Of a stretch of 64,000 nt of DNA, positions 58,362-64,000 are shown in pieces (within the stretch, counting starts at the first letter, position 1; each line of letters starts with the position of its first letter). Made by a program: the position numbers and the translations under genes. Below the pieces are notes generated by a model. The model had not been told where the DNA came from, did no database searches, and was given only the letters and a program-made list of their open reading frames with translations. Source of the stretch: Zopfochytrium polystomum (taxonomy: Eukaryota; Chytridiomycota; Chytridiomycetes; Chytridiales; Chytridiaceae); contig JAIVFJ010000070.1 in NCBI GenBank assembly GCA_025765615.1, positions 186,001 to 250,000 of the forward strand. The letters are read 5' to 3'.

Positions 58362-60723
58362 ATGCACGACGGATCAGCAGCACCGGTAACGACGTCCGCC
58401 GCACCCCCAGCAGCGGTTGCTGGACGGCCGCTCCCGCTCCGCTCCGCATCAGCCTCCGCCACCTCTTACTCTTCGTCCTTCCCGCCTCCCGCGGCGCCAG
58501 CGAGTTCGCTGATGCTAGCCCACTTCGCACGCAGATCCCCAACGGCGCTGCCCCAGCCCTTTCGCGCCAGTCCTACCGCACTCTCTCCCGCTCCGCACCG
58601 ACATCTCCTTCTGACCTACCCTGACTCTCCGGAGGCAAGCGACCTTGCTGCCTATGCCGCCTGGCAGGTCATACTCTACCAACGCCGCCCGGGCCAGGTG
58701 GTCCTTTGGCAGCCCGATGAACGCCGGGCAGTGGTAAAGCGACTACGCGGCCTCCAACTTGGTTTTGCCCCGACTGCCGACGACAGCGATGGCGGTACTC
58801 ACTCGCGGGGAACGGCGGCCAGCTCGGACCCCCTCCGTGGGCACCGGCCCCCTCAGCCTCAAGGCTTCCGTTGCCACGCATGCGGGCAGCGCATACCGCC
58901 GGTCCCCACACGGCCGTCCCCGGTTCCCCGCGGCTCAGATGCATCTCCAGGATTTGGCGATGCCGGCATCCCCAACGAGCGGCGGCGACGCCAGCAGGTC
59001 GATTCCTTCGTGACGGACGAGTACTTTCGCATTCTGGAGCAGAGCCGTACCGATGACGACGATGAGGTGGTCCCTGGTGCCACGCCCGCCCGCGAGCCTC
59101 ATGGAGTACGAGGGTCTGCGAGCTTTGATTCAGCGTCAACGACTTCTCCGTGGGGCGCGGGCGTGTCCTCTAGCGGCTTCAACCAGGGTTACTACGAAAA
59201 GTTCTTTGTAGAGATTAAGCGGCTTGGGAGGGGCCAGAGAGGCAGTGTCTTTTTGGTGCAACACGTGAGTGCGTTGCCTTCACGACGTTGAACTCCATCG
59301 CACAAGGCCTGCTGTTTGCAGTTGAGTAATACGACTTTTCCAGATCCTGGAAGGAGTCACTTTGGGGGAGTACGCCGTCAAGTCGATTCCCGTTGGCATG
59401 AGTCATTCGTGGCTGGTGCGCCAGCTGAAAGAGGTGCATCTTCTCGAAAGACTTCGGTTGGTCTCGCTTTGTGCATCAGCACTCGCATGCTAACAACGGA
59501 TTCACCTTCAGACATCCCAACATTATTCGCTACAAACATGCTTGGCTGGAAAATCGCCAGTTGAGCGTATTTGGTGAGTTTCGCATGTTCGGTCGCGATA
59601 TTGTTGACTAGTCTTCTGCTACTAGGGCCAGCCGTTCCTTGCCTGTTCATATTGATGCAGCTCGCTAACGCGGGCAGTCTCGACGAGTACATCCAACTTC
59701 AAGTCCCATCCAATCCAGCGGACGATGACCCTTTCCTATCCACCTCCGACCTTTCAACGTTTCCGCCCCAAGACCGTATCCGCATCATGAAGGCGCTTCG
59801 CGAGCGCCGCCGCCGTCAAAAAGAAAACCCAAACTCTACTTCCGCCACCCTGTCGCGCGAAACCGAACGCGCAAGGCGCTTTGGCGGTATCGGCGTCGGT
59901 CCCCGTGGTGCAAGGGTTAGATACCTCACAACAGAGGCCATTTGGAGCTTCTTTAGCGACGTGTGCGAGGGTCTGGGGCATCTTCATCGGTACGGCATTA
60001 TTCACCGCGATGTGAAGCCGCAGAATTTGCTGCTTGAGGTTGGAGCGGGCGAGGATGGGGCCAGCAAAAATCCTGACGAAATGTGAGTCGACACTGAACG
60101 GGTTTGGAGCGTTGGCTTTGTAGATCGAACATTTACCTAATAATTCCTGACGCATTCTCCCGCCCCCCTCCTCAATCTCAGTCCTCGTGTACTTATCTCT
60201 GACTTTGGCGAGTGCGAGGTTATGGGCGATGAGACACGATCTGGCCACACAACAGCATCGCAGCGCAGCGGGGGCACAGGAACTCTTGAATTCATGAGTC
60301 CTGAACTCCTCGTTCGTGATGCCAACGGACGCTACGTACATGAACACTCGTTGAAGGGAGATATGTTTTCTCTCGGCATAGTTCTGTACTTTTTATGCTA
60401 TAGTCGCGTCCCATACTCCCAAGTGGACGACGTCGACCTCCTGAGGGAGGAAATTTTGGGATTTGACGGGTGCGTACTCGCGTGTAGTGTTCTTCGATTT
60501 TCTCTCCTATTTCCCACTGTCATTTTGACTTGCTCTTTGCCTGATCATGGATCGTACCTCGATGTCAACTTGCAGAAGCGTGGACTTTCCGGAAGTGGAT
60601 GATGAAAGGGTCCCAGCAGTTTTGAAGCAGCTTATTACACGACTACTGGCCCGAAATCCGGACGACAGACCCTCGATTGACGAAGTCTTGGCGCTTCTCC
60701 GGGCATCCAGAATGGTAGATTAA
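58362..60723 (+). CDS. IKS1-type serine/threonine protein kinase
   Basis: Exons 58362-59264, 59344-59456, 59512-59573, 59626-60082, 60182-60469, 60576-60723; 656 residues. The N-terminal 250 residues are Ser/Pro/Ala-rich with a CHACGQ pair. The kinase domain starts at GYYEKFFVEIKRLGRGQRGS, the IKS1 hallmark before the Gly loop, followed by VFLVQH, Lys in GEYAVKSI, HPNIIRYKHAWLE, LANAGSLDEYI, HRDVKPQNLLLE, ISDFGECEV in the DFG position, GTLEFMSPELL and KGDMFSLGIVLYFLCYSRVPY. A long insert between subdomains V and VI is also seen in IKS1. All catalytic residues are present. The cellular role of this fungal kinase family is poorly known. The frame is open upstream of 58362 through a CAC run, but contains no ATG there. 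Confidence 0.93.
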
Positions 60724-61264
60724 GTGTCCTCATTAGCCTATTCCCCCCCCCCCCCCCCCCCCCCCCCTTCCTCCCCCTTTACTTCTACCTAGTCATCTTC
60801 CACAAGGCTCACTCGTATCCTTTTCCGTCCATCCTTTTGGCGCCAGAGTCCGTCTGTCCAAGAACCGGGCGTTTCCTTACTGCACGATATCACCCCTCGG
60901 CTGTGGCAGTTATCGTATCGCGATGGAGACGAAGACACCAAGCTCGACCACCAAATGAGTCTGGACGAAGGCTCAGACCTGTGATTGTAATTAGGGTGGA
61001 CTGAATGGATGATCATGGCTTCGCGGCTAGCCTTTTGTTACTTTCATATCATTTCTTTTGTTGTTTCCTTTTCTTTGTTTCTCAGCGAATTGTGTGCGTG
61101 TAAACAAGTAAATCAAACTGCTATTGCGATTGGGAGGTTGTAGCGATTTTTGAAATACATCAATCATATCCCGGCTGATACATATTGAGGCAAAGGGTTC
61201 AAGTAAGAGGCTTTAAGAGGAAAACGGCCAGTTTCATCCAAACAAGTCCTACCAAGTGCGCGAA
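60724..61264. other. Convergent 3' intergenic region with poly-C
   Basis: About 540 bp between the IKS1-like kinase stop and the next gene's stop. A 25-C run lies at 60743-60767. If the last intron of the minus-strand gene is not spliced, its coding part extends to 61164. Confidence 0.6.
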
Positions 61265-62835
61265 TCAGCTCTAGCGAATTCAGCAATCCCCCATCCCCGC
61301 TCCATATCCTCACCTCGATCGTCTTTGCAGCGTCGGTTTTTCTTCGTTTACCCTTGTCAGTGCTGTCGCTTGGCTCACCAAGCGAGAGAAAAGCAGTTGT
61401 CGTCCACCGCTTCGACGACGAACCGCGCGCGGTTGCGGGAGGCGCCTTCTTGGTGCTGCTGGACGAAGACGCCCCGACGATGCCCAACGGAGCCGACGAC
61501 CGAGTGGCCAGTGGCGTCGGCTGCTCTCCGCTCATTGTGGTGCCGAATTTCCTCCTCGCCTCTGCAATGACGCGATTATTGCTTAAGAAAAAAAAAACGT
61601 ATAAAAATAAAATGCAGGTCTCTCCCAAACCTTCGAACGCCTTGGACAGCTTCCGCCGCAGCTCTTCCTCTGCCGCAGCGCTCGCCTTGTTCAAGTTTTC
61701 CACTTCGGAAGTGAACGTGGCGTAAATGGTCTGGCGTCATCGGGGGGTGGTGAGCCGTTTGAGACCTCCCTGTGGGTGCCCTCACCGATATCTTTGCATT
61801 CTCCACCTTGATCTGCTTCAGAATGCCCGAACGCTCCTCTGAAAGCTCTGCAATTGTCCTCTTGTAGTCGTCTATCTTTGACTCGCTTCGAGGAGGGGAA
61901 AAAAAAGAAGACAGTTCATGAGGACGTATAGGCCAGAGCTCTTCGGTGGCGTCCAAATCCACTCACATGCTCTTTTGGTACTTTTGGACATGGTGGACGG
62001 CGAGATCCTTAATTCGAGCTGCAGGAACGGAGCACGCGTTTGGAGGGCGATGAGGAAAGGGTTGAGAAAAACAGCTCCAATCGGGGCAGATTCGCCCGCG
62101 CCTCACCGTTCGTGGCCTCAAACTCCCTTTCCACTTTTTTCTGGCGCTCTGCGGACCGTTTCAGCATGTGCTCTTTGGAGGTCGTGTATGCCGTGGAGCC
62201 GAATTGGAGGAGGGGGTTTGCATTAGACGTGTGCAGTACGGTGCGGGAGAGATGAACGACACCAACCTCGGAGGAGCGAGAACACGTCATCGATTTCTCT
62301 TTGGTTGTGAAGAAACAGGGGATTAAATTTTTCAATTATGAGGAGTCGTTGACCGTGCGGAGAGGGCCTCGGCGTTTGAAGGCGGGGTTTGCAGTTTGCG
62401 AAGGAGCGTATGTCACTCGGTTGCTGGAATTGAGGGACTACAGAGGGTTGCGAAGTGGCGGGCAGAGGGAGACACTGTCCAACTGACCCGTCTGTTCCAG
62501 CCATTTCTGTTTTTCCAGTTTGGTGTGAATGTCAAACTTGTCAAGGACGGAAGTCCTTGTGATATATTGAATACCTTTGCCGCCCCCAAAACAAAAAAAA
62601 AAAAAAAAAAAAAAAAGGAAAGATCGACCGGCCGCTAATGGCCCGCTGTCCAGCGATCCTTTGGTGGGAGGGAAAAGAGTTAGTTCGAAATTGCTTTTCC
62701 AGGTTGAGGATGTGCAGGTAGCGATGGTGCCCCAGATCAGAATAAAGTGTGTGTCGCTCATACGATACTCTTTTTGAAGAGTTTGAAGTCAGTGCTTGAC
62801 TCTATTGTTATCTCATCAAGATGGGTTGGCCACAT
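61265..62835 (-). CDS. Small coiled-coil protein of unknown function
   Basis: Proposed minus-strand exons: 62835-62769, 62658-62629, 62574-62488, 62437-62267, 62172-62107, 62018-61967, 61885-61786, 61730-61631, 61561-61314, 61270-61265; 308 residues. I do not recognise a family. The N-terminal 120 residues are mixed (MWPTHLDEITIESSTDFKLF; QYITRTSVLDKFDIHTKLEK). A coiled coil follows (REIDDVFSLLREHMLKRSAE through SESKIDDYKRTIAELSEERS and TFTSEVENLNKASAAAEEEL). The C-terminus is Ser/Thr-rich with a basic KGKRRKTDAAK near the end. The later exons (from 62172 on) have good acceptors and coherent phase. The first four exons are less certain, and the frame also continues upstream of 62835 past one TGA. 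Without the last intron the frame ends at 61164 (356 residues). Confidence 0.6.
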
Positions 62836-63600
62836 CGCCCTTGTCTCCTCCTTCCACAGTTGTGGTATAGTGTCATGGCCCTCACCGTGTCGTTCGGATC
62901 AGCTGCTTGCACATTTCCCCTCCTTTTTATATGGAAGGAAGTGAAATTCTCCGTTGAAGAAGCTGACAAGGTCTGTGTAGCCTGACAAGGAAGCGAGTGG
63001 TTCAAGGCCGATTTTTGTCCAAAAATGGGAGGGGTTTGAAGGCAACAGGCAATCCCTTGGACGCGGAGGATCCGACGTTTGTGGATCACCAGCGATGGCT
63101 CTTTGAGAAGGCTTGAAAGGGCTGCTTGAGCTATGAGTGTTGAGTGAGTGGCGGAGTTAATACAATGAGGACAGCTTCGTTCAAGAGAGCCACTCTGTTG
63201 CGAAACAGTAGATTGCGTTTAAGCGAGCGCGTTGACAAAGGGTCATAATGGTGTTTGTAAGAGTGCGAGTCGTGTGATGCTGAGGCGTGACGCGCCTTCA
63301 CAGGTCGCAACGCGGGTGGCGGCGGGTGGATTTGGGACAAGTCAGCCCTCCATCCCACCTCAGCCCATCTCTCGGTAGAATCTTCGAAACACGAGAACAA
63401 CAACAAGAACAACAACCACAACAACAATAACGCCATCAAACAGCACCCAAGAGATCAAACACAGCCAAGCCAGCGCGAGACGCTCTGACCCGATCTTTCT
63501 TGCCTCGTTCGAACCATCTCTACCTCCTCGAGAGTCGCAACCCCCCCCACCATCCAATTAGCTCAGCCAACGGGCGCTCACGCTGGAAGTGTTCCCAGTT
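62836..63600. promoter_or_regulatory. Divergent region between the coiled-coil gene and the gene at the right edge
   Basis: 765 bp. A TATA-like element CCATATAAAAAGG on the minus strand (62922-62934) lies about 90 bp upstream of the proposed ATG at 62835. A coding-like minus frame occupies 63163-62906. An A/C-rich stretch (63385-63440) precedes the rightmost gene. Confidence 0.4.
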
Positions 63601-64000
63601 ATGAACGTCCTCAAAACTGAACCCTTCATGATCGAGTCGCCGGTCGCCTCCACAATAAAGCCGGAGCCCCGAACTGCGGTTACTTCTCCATACCCGGAGC
63701 CAACACGATCCCATCACTACCAGGAATCGCAACCCATTTCAGAACTAGGCTCTGGCGCATCACTATTCTCGTCCGACACAATCCCCACCCTCCACACAGC
63801 ACCACCGGTGAATGGCAGTGCATGCGACCTCGCTGAAATATCGATGGTGATCGATCAGAAGATCCCGAAAAAATCAGACCCTTCAACTTCGCACAACTCC
63901 GCCTCTGCCACCAAGGACGAAGGCTTCGAAGGCGAACCTCCTCAGCATCATCAACATCCTCAGGATGCTACAACGCCACTGACAGACGATCGAAGTGCTG
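63601..64000 (+). CDS. Partial gene running off the right edge, unknown product
   Basis: From the ATG at 63601 the frame is open for all 133 codons to the window end. The product is disordered: Pro/Ser/Thr/His-rich with acidic patches (MNVLKTEPFMIESPV, TIKPEPRTAV) and a His/Gln/Pro run near the edge. The two KTEP/KPEP motifs resemble weak sumoylation-type sites (psi-K-x-E does not hold for all), common in transcription regulators, but this is only suggestive. No domain is visible in the part available. Confidence 0.55.
   Translation, partial: MNVLKTEPFMIESPVASTIKPEPRTAVTSPYPEPTRSHHYQESQPISELGSGASLFSSDTIPTLHTAPPVNGSACDLAEISMVIDQKIPKKSDPSTSHNSASATKDEGFEGEPPQHHQHPQDATTPLTDDRSA

Overview
The window looks like nuclear DNA of a fungus, most likely an early-diverging, chytrid-like lineage. 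This is inferred from gene content and structure, not from a marker gene. Most genes are interrupted by very short GT-AG introns (about 35-150 nt, several near 45), CDSs are GC-rich, spacing is tight, and the families are eukaryotic or fungal: IKS1-type kinase, NIMA-related kinase, Gyp7/TBC1D15-type RabGAP, mitochondrial leucyl-tRNA synthetase, RPB9, HPPD, phosphate carrier and a GH1 beta-glucosidase. I saw no rRNA, tRNA or CRISPR array.

Layout. 1-3237: 3' part of a RasGAP gene (+). 3659-4246: small mitochondrial-type RRM protein (-). 4557-7076: acidic disordered protein (-). 7422-11098: mitochondrial LeuRS (+). 11139-12966: multi-pass membrane alpha/beta hydrolase lacking its nucleophile (+). 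13061-14199: acyl-protein thioesterase (-). 14727-15202: RPB9 (+). 16016-19549: TBC RabGAP (+). 19832-22036: secretory Lys-rich repeat protein (-). 22.5-25.0 kb: gene-poor stretch with a decayed tandem repeat. 25038-27561: single-pass membrane SH3 protein (+). 28558-29853: HPPD (+).

30.4-41.1 kb is a mobile-element island. It holds a 740-bp TG...CA element with inverted ends, a larger structure bounded by 134-bp inverted repeats around a broken Pif1-like helicase, and a complete Ty1/copia element (35660-41014) with 132/133-bp LTRs and a 5-bp target duplication, inserted in a small ORF. Its gag-pol frames are broken.

After the island: GH1 beta-glucosidase (41833-43419, +), mitochondrial phosphate carrier (43914-45526, +), a 2,366-residue coiled-coil protein (46196-53702, +), NIMA-related kinase (54029-56681, -), pyrroline-5-carboxylate reductase (56948-58021, +), IKS1-like kinase (58362-60723, +), a small coiled-coil protein (about 61265-62835, -) and a gene that runs off the right edge (63601 onward, +).

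The genes do not form one pathway; they are a normal eukaryotic mix of signalling (RasGAP, TBC, NEK, IKS1, SH3 protein, thioesterase), mitochondrial function (LeuRS, RRM protein, phosphate carrier) and amino-acid or sugar metabolism (HPPD, P5CR, GH1). The least ordinary items are the secretory WLDFL-repeat protein, the RasGAP whose catalytic domain carries a roughly 510-residue insert and an altered FLR motif, the hydrolase that has lost its catalytic residues, and the nested mobile elements. All exon joins were worked out by eye from splice signals, phase and family conservation; none is backed by transcript data.
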